Below, in pieces: positions 1 through 5,338 of a stretch of 5,338 nt of DNA. The position numbers and the translations under genes are program-made. This DNA comes from Ornithinimicrobium sp. Lineage in GTDB: Bacteria; Actinomycetota; Actinomycetes; Actinomycetales; Dermatophilaceae. How positions within the stretch are numbered: position 1 is the first letter of the stretch; each line of letters begins with the position of its first letter. A model generated the notes under the pieces. It made no database searches and was not told where the DNA came from. It saw nothing but the letters and a program-made list of their open reading frames with translations. The stretch covers positions 1-5,338 of the forward strand of contig JASKZT010000371.1 of NCBI GenBank assembly GCA_030145965.1. Reading direction: 5' to 3'.

Positions 1-1
1 C

Positions 2-304
2 CTGCTGTCGCTGGCGCACGACGCCGGCTTCGCCCCGGACGTCACCTACGAGACCGAGGACTACGTGGCGGTGCTCGGTCTGGTCGCCGCCGGGCTGGGC
101 GTGGCGCTGGCCCCCCGCCTCATCCTCCACTCGGTCTCCCACCCCGACGTCGTCGTGCGTCCGGTCTCGCCGCCCTCGCGACGCGTCGTGCAGATCGTCA
201 CGACGCCCGACCTCATCCGGGTCCCCGCGGTCTCGGTGACCATCGAGGCGCTGCGCGCCAGCGCGCAGGAGCTGAGCGTGCGGCAGCTGGACCCGGTCAC
301 CTGA
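2..304 (+). CDS. LysR-type transcriptional regulator, C-terminal end (5' truncated)
   Basis: The last 100 codons of a gene whose start lies outside the window; the frame is open from base 2 to a TGA at 302-304. The protein end resembles the second half of a LysR-family effector-binding domain (periplasmic-binding-protein fold). It begins with AGFAPDVTYETEDY, followed by LVAAGLGVALAPRL, the characteristic glycine-rich loop near the ligand cleft, and later an RPVSPPSRRVV strand. The DNA-binding winged helix, normally residues 1-60, is missing here, so neither the effector nor the target can be inferred. Family knowledge: LysR proteins are cytoplasmic, usually tetrameric, and often control a divergently transcribed neighbour. 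That neighbour would be left of the window. The gene converges on comEC with 40 bp between the stops, so a link to competence is not indicated. An internal GTG at 65 gives a shorter open frame but is unlikely to be a real start, because the family similarity continues upstream of it. Confidence 0.85.
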   Translation: MLSLAHDAGFAPDVTYETEDYVAVLGLVAAGLGVALAPRLILHSVSHPDVVVRPVSPPSRRVVQIVTTPDLIRVPAVSVTIEALRASAQELSVRQLDPVT

Positions 305-332
305 CCGCGGCCCGCCTCCGGGCTCGCCGCGG
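305..332. terminator. GC-rich inverted repeat between convergent genes, candidate bidirectional terminator
   Basis: The region starts directly after the LysR stop codon and ends 12 bp before the comEC stop codon. CCGCGG at 305-310 can pair with CCGCGG at 327-332, and CCCG at 311-314 pairs with CGGG at 319-322. The result is a 10-bp stem with a 4-nt loop and a 4-nt bulge (323-326). No U-tract follows on either strand, which is common for terminators in high-GC actinobacteria but weakens the prediction. The same bases also form an 11-bp direct repeat (305-315 and 327-337). The position between two converging genes is the main support for a terminator role. Confidence 0.45.
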
Positions 333-344
333 CCCGCTGACCGT

Positions 345-2765
345 TCAGCCGTCGCGACGGTGCACCACGAGAGCGCCCTCGTGCCTGCTGACGGCGACGT
401 CACCGTCGGTGTCCGTGCGCAGCACGACCATGCCCGCGTCGCGCAGGAGGTCGAGGGCCCGAGGCGCGGGATGGCCGAAGGTGTTCCCGGCCCCCACCCC
501 GATGAGCGCGACCTCGGCACGGGTGCCCGTCACGAGGTGAGGGTCCTGCGCGGCCGAGCCGTGGTGGGCCACCTTGAGGACGTCGTAGTCACGCCCCTCC
601 ACCGCGCGACGGACGGCCCGGGCCGCCTCCGGCTCGATGTCCCCCGTGAGCAGCATCCGCGTCGCGCCGACCGTCACGTCGAGCACCAGGCTGGCGTTGT
701 TGGCCGGCGAGCCACCCGCGAGGGGGCGGACCCCCGGCGAGACGACCTCGACGACCGCCTCGCCCACGAGCAGCCGGTCGCCGGCGGTCAGCTCGACCGT
801 GGGCACCTGGTGGCGGTGGACCTCCTCCAGGGTCGCGGCGGCCACCTCCGGCGGGTCGCGCACGGAGGTCACGTAGGTCGTGCCCACCGACGCCGCGTCC
901 AGCACCCCGGACACCCCTCCGACGTGGTCGCTGTGGAAGTGCGTGAGGACCAGCCCCTCCACCCGGTCCACGCCGAGGTCGCGCAGGCAGCGGGCGACCG
1001 GCTCGGGGTCCGGGCCGGTGTCGACGACGAGGGCGGAGGCCTCGCCCGTGCGCACGACGAACGCGTCGCCCTGCCCGACGTCGCAGCCGACGACGACCCA
1101 GCCCGGCGGTGGCCACCCCGCCAGGGCCGGCGACGGCCACACCAGGCCCGCCACCCCGCCGAGCAGGGCCCAGCCGCACCAGGGACGACGGGCGAGCTGG
1201 GCCCGCCACCACGGCCCGGTCACGAGGAGCGCGACGGTGAGCCCGGCCAGGAGCGACGCCCCGGGTGCGCCGTCGACCCAGTCGACGGTCCCGTAGGGCA
1301 GGTCCGCACCGACGCGCGCGATCCGGCCGAGCAGCCACGCCGGGAGCGCCGCACCCCACGCGACGACGGTGGCCAGGAGCACCGACAGGGGTGACAGCAC
1401 GGCCGCGACGACCCCCAGGACGGTGGTGGGTGCGACCAACGGTGCGGCCAGCAGGTTGGCCAGCACAGCGACCGTGGTGATGCTGCCCTGGAGCAGGACG
1501 ATGACGGGTGCGCACGCCACCTGGGCGGCCAGTGGCACGGCGACGGCGTCACCGACCAGCCGGGCGCGACGCGGCAGGCGGGAGGCGATCGCGTCACCCC
1601 ACGGCCGGGACCACACCACCAGCCCGAGGGTGGCCAGCGTCGACAGCGCGAACCCGTAGGACCGGGCCAGCCACGGGTCGACGCACAGCAGGCCGAGCAC
1701 CGCAGCCCCCAGCGCGGGCAGGCTGACCCGACGTCGGGCCGACGACAGCGCGAGCAGCCCGACCGATCCCATGACCGCGGCCCGCAGCACCGACGGCTCG
1801 GGGCGGCACAGCAGCACGAACCCGACCAGGCCGACCAGCACGAGCGGCGTGCGCCACCGCAACGGCACGCCCGCCGCACCCACGAGGACGGCGAGCGCGC
1901 CCGTCACGAGGGCGACGTTGCTGCCGCTGACGGCACTCAGGTGGGTCATGCCGGTCGCCCGCATGTCCTCGGTGAGGTCGGGCGGGGTGAGCGAGGTGTC
2001 GCCGATGACGAGCCCCGGCACCAGCCCTCGGGCATCCGCCGGCAGGGGGTCGACCGCCGTGCGGAACCTGTCCCGGACGTGGTCGGTGGCCCCGAGGACG
2101 CGCCCCGGTGGCGCGGTCGTCACGGGGAGGCCGCGAGGCACGAGCACGGCGACCGCCCGCCCACCGGGCTCCGCCGCCCGCAGCCGTCCGGCGGCCCGGA
2201 CGGTGCTGCGCCACCGCAGGTCCTCCCAGCCCTCCCCCGCGCCGGCCATGACGACGACGGGGGTGACCGTCCCGACCGTCGTGCCGCGCGCCGTCACCCT
2301 CTCCAGCCGCAGGTCGAGCACGACCAGCGGCTCGCGCTCGTCGCCGCGGCCGATGGTCCGGGGCTCCGTCGTCACGGTGGCGACCACCGAGACGACCGCT
2401 CCGTCGGCCGCCCACCCCACGACGGGTCCGGCGCGGTCGCGCGCGACGTGCGCCGCCCCGGCCAGGCAGACCAGCGACACCGCGGCCAGGCCGAGCGCGA
2501 CCTGCCCGAGCACGACGCCACGGACGGAGGTGCTCCCGGACGGCTCGCTCCCGCCCCACCACCGGCCCCGCGCCAGGGCCGCCGCAACCAGCCCCGCGCC
2601 CGCACCGGTCACGGCGAGGACGCGGGCGGGGCCCGGGACGAGGGCGGTGAGGACCGCCCAGGCCACGAGCGCCGGCAGCACCAGCCGGAGGTCCAGCCGC
2701 GCCGCCTCCGGGGCGTCGGCGTCCGTGGGTGCGCCGGGCGCCTTCCTCCCGGCCGGCTCAGCCAC
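345..2765 (-). CDS. comEC: ComEC/Rec2 family competence protein, DNA-uptake channel with C-terminal MBL domain
   Basis: An 806-residue polytopic membrane protein expected to carry single-stranded DNA across the cytoplasmic membrane during transformation. The N-terminal part (about 25-110) has three hydrophobic segments, followed by a soluble, strand-rich part (about 115-235) that fits the extracytoplasmic DUF4131/OB-like domain. The Competence domain (about 245-515) carries GLVIGDT (251-257), THLSAVSGSN with H275 and S280-G281, PSVLRA (324-329) and the aNLLAAPLV segment (N437). The C-terminal metallo-beta-lactamase-fold domain (about 555-806) has DVGQGD (562-567), DTG (582-584), HFHSDH (609-614), NNASLVL from 689, LTGD with D709, AHHGS with H734-H735, and GHP with H765. 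All expected metal-ligand positions are filled, so nuclease activity is plausible. The start is GTG at 2765, which overlaps the comEA stop by 8 bp (GTGGCTGA). No good Shine-Dalgarno precedes it, so coupled translation is inferred. The length is normal for the family. The downstream neighbour is a convergent LysR gene. Confidence 0.95.
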   Translation of the reverse strand: MAEPAGRKAPGAPTDADAPEAARLDLRLVLPALVAWAVLTALVPGPARVLAVTGAGAGLVAAALARGRWWGGSEPSGSTSVRGVVLGQVALGLAAVSLVCLAGAAHVARDRAGPVVGWAADGAVVSVVATVTTEPRTIGRGDEREPLVVLDLRLERVTARGTTVGTVTPVVVMAGAGEGWEDLRWRSTVRAAGRLRAAEPGGRAVAVLVPRGLPVTTAPPGRVLGATDHVRDRFRTAVDPLPADARGLVPGLVIGDTSLTPPDLTEDMRATGMTHLSAVSGSNVALVTGALAVLVGAAGVPLRWRTPLVLVGLVGFVLLCRPEPSVLRAAVMGSVGLLALSSARRRVSLPALGAAVLGLLCVDPWLARSYGFALSTLATLGLVVWSRPWGDAIASRLPRRARLVGDAVAVPLAAQVACAPVIVLLQGSITTVAVLANLLAAPLVAPTTVLGVVAAVLSPLSVLLATVVAWGAALPAWLLGRIARVGADLPYGTVDWVDGAPGASLLAGLTVALLVTGPWWRAQLARRPWCGWALLGGVAGLVWPSPALAGWPPPGWVVVGCDVGQGDAFVVRTGEASALVVDTGPDPEPVARCLRDLGVDRVEGLVLTHFHSDHVGGVSGVLDAASVGTTYVTSVRDPPEVAAATLEEVHRHQVPTVELTAGDRLLVGEAVVEVVSPGVRPLAGGSPANNASLVLDVTVGATRMLLTGDIEPEAARAVRRAVEGRDYDVLKVAHHGSAAQDPHLVTGTRAEVALIGVGAGNTFGHPAPRALDLLRDAGMVVLRTDTDGDVAVSRHEGALVVHRRDG

Positions 2766-3771
2766 CGACGGTGACGAGCGGCTCGAGCTGGGCGAGCGTG
2801 CGCTCGCCGATGCCGCTGACCTCGAGCAGCTCGTCGACGCTCGAGAACCGCCCGTGCTCCTCCCGCCACGCCAGGATGTGCCCCGCCGTCACCGGCCCGA
2901 TGCCCGGCAGCTCCTCCAGGTCGGCCTGGGTCGCCGCGTTGAGGTCCAGCGGTGCTGCCGGCGCCCCCGCACCACCCTGCCCTGCGGCCCCGTCAGGGAC
3001 CCCGGCCCCGGGCGCGGGTCCGGCCGCCACGGGCGGTGTCTCCCCGGGGCGCCCGAGCCACACCCGCTCCCCGTCGACGAGGAGGCGGGCGAGATTGAGC
3101 GTCGACTCGTCCGCATCCTGCGTCGCGCCGCCGGCGGCCCGCAGGGCGTCGACCACGCGCGAGCCGGCGGGCACCTCCACGACGCCGGGGTCGGCCACCG
3201 CACCGGTCACGTGGACGACGAGCGTCGGGGGGCCGGTCCGGGTGGCCGCCGCACCCGCCGACGACCCCTCCGGACCCGCGTCCAGCCCGACCGCGGAGGC
3301 GCCCTCCGGGCTGGTCGCCTCCTCCCCGCCGGCCACGACCTCCTCCCCCGCGCCGTCCCCCGCGGTGACGGGCCCTGCCCGGCCGACCCCCACCTGGTCC
3401 GCCGGCGTCGCGACGGCCTCCCGCTGCGTCCACAGCCAGCGTCCGCCGAGCACGAGGACCGCGACCACGGCGAGCACGAGGAGGCCGCGGACGGCTCGCA
3501 CGCCCACACCCAGCTCGGAGGAGCGGAGCGAGGACGGCACGCTCAGCAGCGGGACCTCCGCATGGCGGTGACGGCCACGTGCCGGGCCGTCGTCGGGGCC
3601 GCCGCCGGCCACCGCGTCCGCCACCGCGTCGGCGTCCACGTCGGCCTCCACGTCGGCCCCACCGCCGGCGCGCCCAGCCGCGTCACCGGCACCGGCGGTA
3701 CCGCCGGTACGGAGCAGACGGTCGAGCCGGTCCTCCCCCGGGCGGCCGGCCGGGGCGGTCGGAGTCCTCAT
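2758..3771 (-). CDS. comEA: ComEA family DNA receptor (SLBB plus helix-hairpin-helix)
   Basis: A 337-residue membrane-anchored protein expected to bind incoming double-stranded DNA outside the membrane and deliver it to ComEC. Residues 1-95 are a predicted cytoplasmic, low-complexity region containing four AD-x-x tetrapeptides (39-54). One transmembrane segment spans about 96-113 (GLLVLAVVAVLVLGG), with arginines at 92 and 95 on the inner side and RW just after it. A Gly/Ala/Glu/Pro-rich linker (about 120-180) leads to an SLBB domain (about 183-240, VVHVTGAVADPGVVEV at its start). A second Gly/Pro/Ala linker leads to the tandem helix-hairpin-helix domain (275-337): LNAAT 277-281, LPGIGP 288-293 and VSGIGERTL 318-326. 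The two GIG hairpins are the DNA-backbone-binding signature. The ATG at 3771 is chosen because a TAGCGT -10-like element ends 7 nt upstream and there is no Shine-Dalgarno, consistent with a leaderless mRNA. The long N-terminal extension makes the protein longer than the roughly 200-residue Firmicutes ComEA. Confidence 0.94.
   Translation of the reverse strand: MRTPTAPAGRPGEDRLDRLLRTGGTAGAGDAAGRAGGGADVEADVDADAVADAVAGGGPDDGPARGRHRHAEVPLLSVPSSLRSSELGVGVRAVRGLLVLAVVAVLVLGGRWLWTQREAVATPADQVGVGRAGPVTAGDGAGEEVVAGGEEATSPEGASAVGLDAGPEGSSAGAAATRTGPPTLVVHVTGAVADPGVVEVPAGSRVVDALRAAGGATQDADESTLNLARLLVDGERVWLGRPGETPPVAAGPAPGAGVPDGAAGQGGAGAPAAPLDLNAATQADLEELPGIGPVTAGHILAWREEHGRFSSVDELLEVSGIGERTLAQLEPLVTVGG
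3609..3656 (-). repeat. Imperfect 12-bp tandem repeat, four copies, inside comEA
   Basis: Four adjacent 12-mers read on the plus strand: CCACCGCGTCCG, CCACCGCGTCGG, CGTCCACGTCGG and CCTCCACGTCGG. A weaker fifth unit follows at 3657-3668. Because 12 is a multiple of three, the array stays in frame and encodes ADVE-ADVD-ADAV-ADAV (residues 39-54) in the cytoplasmic tail of ComEA. Gain or loss of units would change the tail length without a frameshift. Confidence 0.8.
3691..3708. repeat. 18-bp perfect palindrome near the 5' end of comEA
   Basis: ACCGGCGGTACCGCCGGT reads the same on both strands. It covers comEA codons 22-27 (TGGTAG), 63-80 bases after the A of the start codon. In mRNA it could form a 7-bp GC-rich stem with a GUAC loop. 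As DNA it has the symmetry of a dimeric-protein operator. No specific regulator can be named, and the encoded Gly/Thr/Ala run is low complexity, so chance remains possible in DNA this GC-rich. Confidence 0.6.
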
Positions 3772-3879
3772 GCCCCGACGCTAGGCACCACCCGCGCACG
3801 CCGACAGCCCCCGACGGCCCGCTGTGGACGGCCCCGCCCCCGCCGGCCGACGTGTGGACGGGCTCCCTCCCGGACCCGC
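3772..3879. other. 108-bp intergenic region between degV and comEA, with two DnaA-box-like sites
   Basis: This is the only sizeable gap in the minus-strand gene string. CCGTCCACA (minus strand) occurs twice, at 3861-3853 and 3831-3823, 30 bp apart and in the same orientation. The 9-mer fits the relaxed actinobacterial DnaA-box pattern (T/C)(T/C)(G/A/C)TCCACA, although the preferred box is TTGTCCACA. The sites are about 40-84 bp upstream of the candidate comEA -10. Just after the degV stop, only a short CGGG/CCCG stem is visible, so no convincing degV terminator is seen and read-through into comEA is possible. No open frame with family resemblance was noticed here. Confidence 0.5.
3778..3807 (-). 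promoter_or_regulatory. Candidate comEA promoter giving a leaderless transcript
   Basis: On the minus strand a TAGCGT hexamer (3783-3778) fits the TAnnnT -10 pattern of primary sigma factors in actinobacteria. Only six bases (CGGGGC) separate it from the comEA ATG, so transcription would start at or next to the A of the start codon. A weak -35-like CTGTCG lies at 3807-3802 with an 18-bp spacer. There is no Shine-Dalgarno before this ATG, which agrees with leaderless translation, a common mode in actinobacteria. Inference only. Confidence 0.45.
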
Positions 3880-4749
3880 TCAGACCGGCTGGGGCGCCAC
3901 GACCACGCCGAGCGTGCCCGGGCCGCAGTGGACGCCGACCACAGGGTCGAGCTCGCTCAGGTCCGGCTCCAGCCCGGTCCGCTCGCGCAGCACCGCGGCC
4001 AGGTCGCGCGCCGCCGGCTCCGCGGCCAGCTGGTGGACGGCCATCCGCACCTCCAGCCCCTGCGCGCGTGCCTCGTCCACGGCCTCGACCGCGCGGTCCA
4101 GGAGCCGGGCCAGGGCCTTGGCGCGGGTGCGCACCTTCTCCTCCGGGTGCACCTCCCCCTCACGCAGGGTGAGCAGCGGCTTGATGGCCAGCGCGGACCC
4201 GACGAGCGCCTGCGCGCGGCCGATCCGGCCGCCTCGGCGCAGGTGCTCCAGGGTGTCCACGTAGAACCAGGTGCGGCTCGCCGCGGCGTGCCGGCGCACC
4301 ACGGCCGCGACGGCCGCGGCGTCCTCGCCACGGCCGGCGGCCTCGGCGCCCGCGCACACGGCATACCCCAGCGCCATGCCGAGCACGCGCGAGTCGACGA
4401 CCTCGACGGCGACCTCGCCGGCCAGCTCGTCGCGGGCGAGCTCGGCGGCCTCGACGGTGCCGCTCACCGCGCCGGAGAGGTGCACGGAGACGATGTCGCG
4501 CGCGCCCGTGCGCTCCGCGACCCGGCGGTAGGTCGCGACGAGCTCGCCCGGAGAGGGCCGGGACGTCGACAGCCGCGCCTTGCTGCCGGCGAGGATCTCG
4601 GCGACCTCCGCGGGGGTGATCTCGCGCGCCTCGACGGTGCCGCGCCCGCTGACGGTGACGTGCAGGGGCACGACCGTCACGCCCAGCCGCTCCGCCTCGG
4701 CGGCGGGCAGGCAGGCGGTGGTGTCGGTCACGAGGTGCGTCCGCGGCAT
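3880..4749 (-). CDS. DegV family fatty-acid-binding protein
   Basis: A 289-residue cytoplasmic protein of normal family length. DegV proteins bind a long-chain fatty acid, and the FakB members present it to a fatty-acid kinase (FakA) for phosphorylation. The N-terminal domain has VTDTTACLP (7-15), STSRPSP (61-67, the usual TSQPSP-type loop, with Arg in place of Gln) and LSGAVSGT (91-98), which match the lipid-head-group binding loops. The C-terminal domain has VDTLEHLRRGGRIG (164-177), AIKPLL (188-193) and HCGPGTLG (274-281). No FakA-type kinase gene is visible, so the exact partner is unknown. The ATG at 4749 is chosen because the family's first strand begins directly after it and a GAGG sits 9 nt upstream. 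The same frame stays open upstream to 5283, but that part is an out-of-frame reading of leuS. The gene starts 11 bp after the leuS stop, so the two are probably cotranscribed. Confidence 0.93.
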   Translation of the reverse strand: MPRTHLVTDTTACLPAAEAERLGVTVVPLHVTVSGRGTVEAREITPAEVAEILAGSKARLSTSRPSPGELVATYRRVAERTGARDIVSVHLSGAVSGTVEAAELARDELAGEVAVEVVDSRVLGMALGYAVCAGAEAAGRGEDAAAVAAVVRRHAAASRTWFYVDTLEHLRRGGRIGRAQALVGSALAIKPLLTLREGEVHPEEKVRTRAKALARLLDRAVEAVDEARAQGLEVRMAVHQLAAEPAARDLAAVLRERTGLEPDLSELDPVVGVHCGPGTLGVVVAPQPV

Positions 4750-4758
4750 ACCGGGTGA

Positions 4759-4762
4759 CCTC
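4759..4762 (-). promoter_or_regulatory. Ribosome binding site of degV, overlapping the leuS stop codon
   Basis: GAGG on the minus strand (4762-4759) lies 9 nt before the degV ATG and shares bases with the leuS TGA (4763-4761). It decides the degV start and suggests that ribosomes finishing leuS end on the degV initiation region. Confidence 0.6.
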
Positions 4763-5338
4763 AGACGACGATGTTGACCAGGCCCGGCGCGCGCACGACG
4801 ACCTTGCGCACGCTCGCCCCGTCGATGAAGGACTGCACCCGGGGGCTGGCCAGCGCCAGCTCCTGCAGCGTCGCCGCGTCGACGTCGGCGGCCACCTCGA
4901 GGCGGTCGCGGACCTTGCCCATGACCTGCACGACGCAGGTCACGGTGTCCTCGACCAGCTTGGCCGGGTCGGCCTGCGGGAAGGGCTGGTAGGTGAGCGA
5001 GTTCTCGTGGCCCAGCCGCGCCCACAGCTCCTCGGCGATGTGCGGGGCGACCGGCGCGACCATCTGCACCAGCGGCTCGACGGCGGCCCGCGGGGCCGCC
5101 TCCAGCTTGGTCAGGTGGTTGTTCAGCTCGATCATCTTGGCGATCGCGGTGTTGGTCCGCAGCGCCTCGTAGTCGGCGCGGACGCCGTCGATCGTGCGGT
5201 GCAGCGCCTTGTCGGTCTCGGCGTCCAGCGGCTCGTCGCTGACCCGCAGCTGCCCGGACTCCTCGTCGACGACGTTGCGCCACAGCCGCTGCAGGAACCG
5301 CATCGACCCGACGACCGCGCGCGTCTCCCAGGGGCGGT
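4761..5338 (-). CDS. leuS: Leucyl-tRNA synthetase, C-terminal end (5' truncated by the window)
   Basis: The final 192 or so codons of the class I enzyme that charges tRNA-Leu with leucine in the cytoplasm; the gene continues past the right edge. The frame begins in [11 protein letters not shown], then [12 protein letters not shown], the conserved start of the anticodon-binding helical bundle. [22 protein letters not shown] and [16 protein letters not shown] follow within the same bundle. The C-terminal domain that contacts the tRNA elbow contains [14 protein letters not shown] and ends with [15 protein letters not shown], the typical LeuS terminus. The catalytic HIGH and KMSKS motifs and the editing domain lie outside the window. 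An ATG at 5303 is an internal methionine and not a start, since the family similarity continues upstream. degV follows after 11 bp on the same strand. Confidence 0.96.
   Translation of the reverse strand, partial: RPWETRAVVGSMRFLQRLWRNVVDEESGQLRVSDEPLDAETDKALHRTIDGVRADYEALRTNTAIAKMIELNNHLTKLEAAPRAAVEPLVQMVAPVAPHIAEELWARLGHENSLTYQPFPQADPAKLVEDTVTCVVQVMGKVRDRLEVAADVDAATLQELALASPRVQSFIDGASVRKVVVRAPGLVNIVV

Noticed and set aside
360..1394. Long plus-strand and alternative minus-strand frames within comEC (for example 360-1394 and 589-1515)
   Set aside because: They are His/Arg/Gly/Pro-rich shadows of comEC with no motif, while the comEC frame carries a full set of conserved motifs.
2741..2750. 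A strong Shine-Dalgarno-like GGGAGGAAGG on the minus strand just after the comEC GTG
   Set aside because: No ATG, GTG or TTG lies at a suitable distance after it in the comEC frame, so it does not indicate a later start.
4216..4232. A 7-bp inverted repeat (GCGGCCG and CGGCCGC around a 3-nt loop) inside degV
   Set aside because: It encodes part of the conserved RRGGRIGRAQ motif, so protein constraint plus GC-rich codons explain it.
1771..4758. A 995-codon open frame on the plus strand opposite comEC, comEA and degV
   Set aside because: It is rich in Arg, Pro, Ser, Thr and Ala with no recognisable domain, and it runs antisense across three well-supported genes. GC-rich codon usage removes stop codons from opposite frames, which explains its length.
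4875..4935. LeuS motif VQVMGKVRD with Met where Asn is common
   Set aside because: This position varies among LeuS C-terminal domains and the rest of the region is normal, so it is not evidence of a defect.
4750..5283. An upstream extension of the degV reading frame to a start at 5283
   Set aside because: The extension is Arg/Ala/Gly-rich, overlaps leuS out of frame, and has no family similarity. The ATG at 4749 has a good ribosome binding site and begins at the family's first strand.

Overview
The window is very GC-rich DNA, with codon third positions almost all G or C. Its gene order is leuS - degV - comEA - comEC, all on the minus strand. GTG starts, tight gene packing and this order point to a high-GC actinobacterium. 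The ComEC and LeuS sequences look actinobacterial, possibly Intrasporangiaceae-like or Micrococcales-like, but that finer placement is a guess from sequence style.

Layout from left to right: (1) the 3' end of a plus-strand LysR-type regulator gene, 5' truncated by the window edge; (2) a 40-bp convergent junction with a GC-rich inverted repeat, probably a shared terminator; (3) comEC, minus strand, 806 codons, encoding the inner-membrane DNA-uptake channel with an intact metallo-beta-lactamase-fold domain; (4) comEA, minus strand, 337 codons, encoding a membrane-anchored DNA receptor, whose stop overlaps the comEC start by 8 bp; (5) a 108-bp intergenic region with a candidate leaderless promoter for comEA and two DnaA-box-like 9-mers; (6) degV, minus strand, 289 codons, encoding a fatty-acid-binding protein; (7) the 3' end of leuS (leucyl-tRNA synthetase), which runs off the right edge. 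No gap exceeds 300 bases, and no RNA gene, mobile element or CRISPR array is visible.

The functional core is the comEA-comEC pair, the minimal inner-membrane/periplasmic machinery for moving single-stranded DNA into the cell during natural transformation. ComEA binds double-stranded DNA outside the membrane and hands it to ComEC. The overlap indicates translational coupling, so the two proteins are probably made together. leuS and degV lie 11 bp apart and probably form a separate transcription unit that may read through into comEA.

I do not see a previously undescribed system. The items most worth checking are small: the DnaA-box-like pair and leaderless promoter ahead of comEA, an 18-bp perfect palindrome just inside comEA, a 12-bp tandem repeat encoding an acidic tetrapeptide repeat in ComEA, and a convergent LysR gene directly after comEC where holA often lies.
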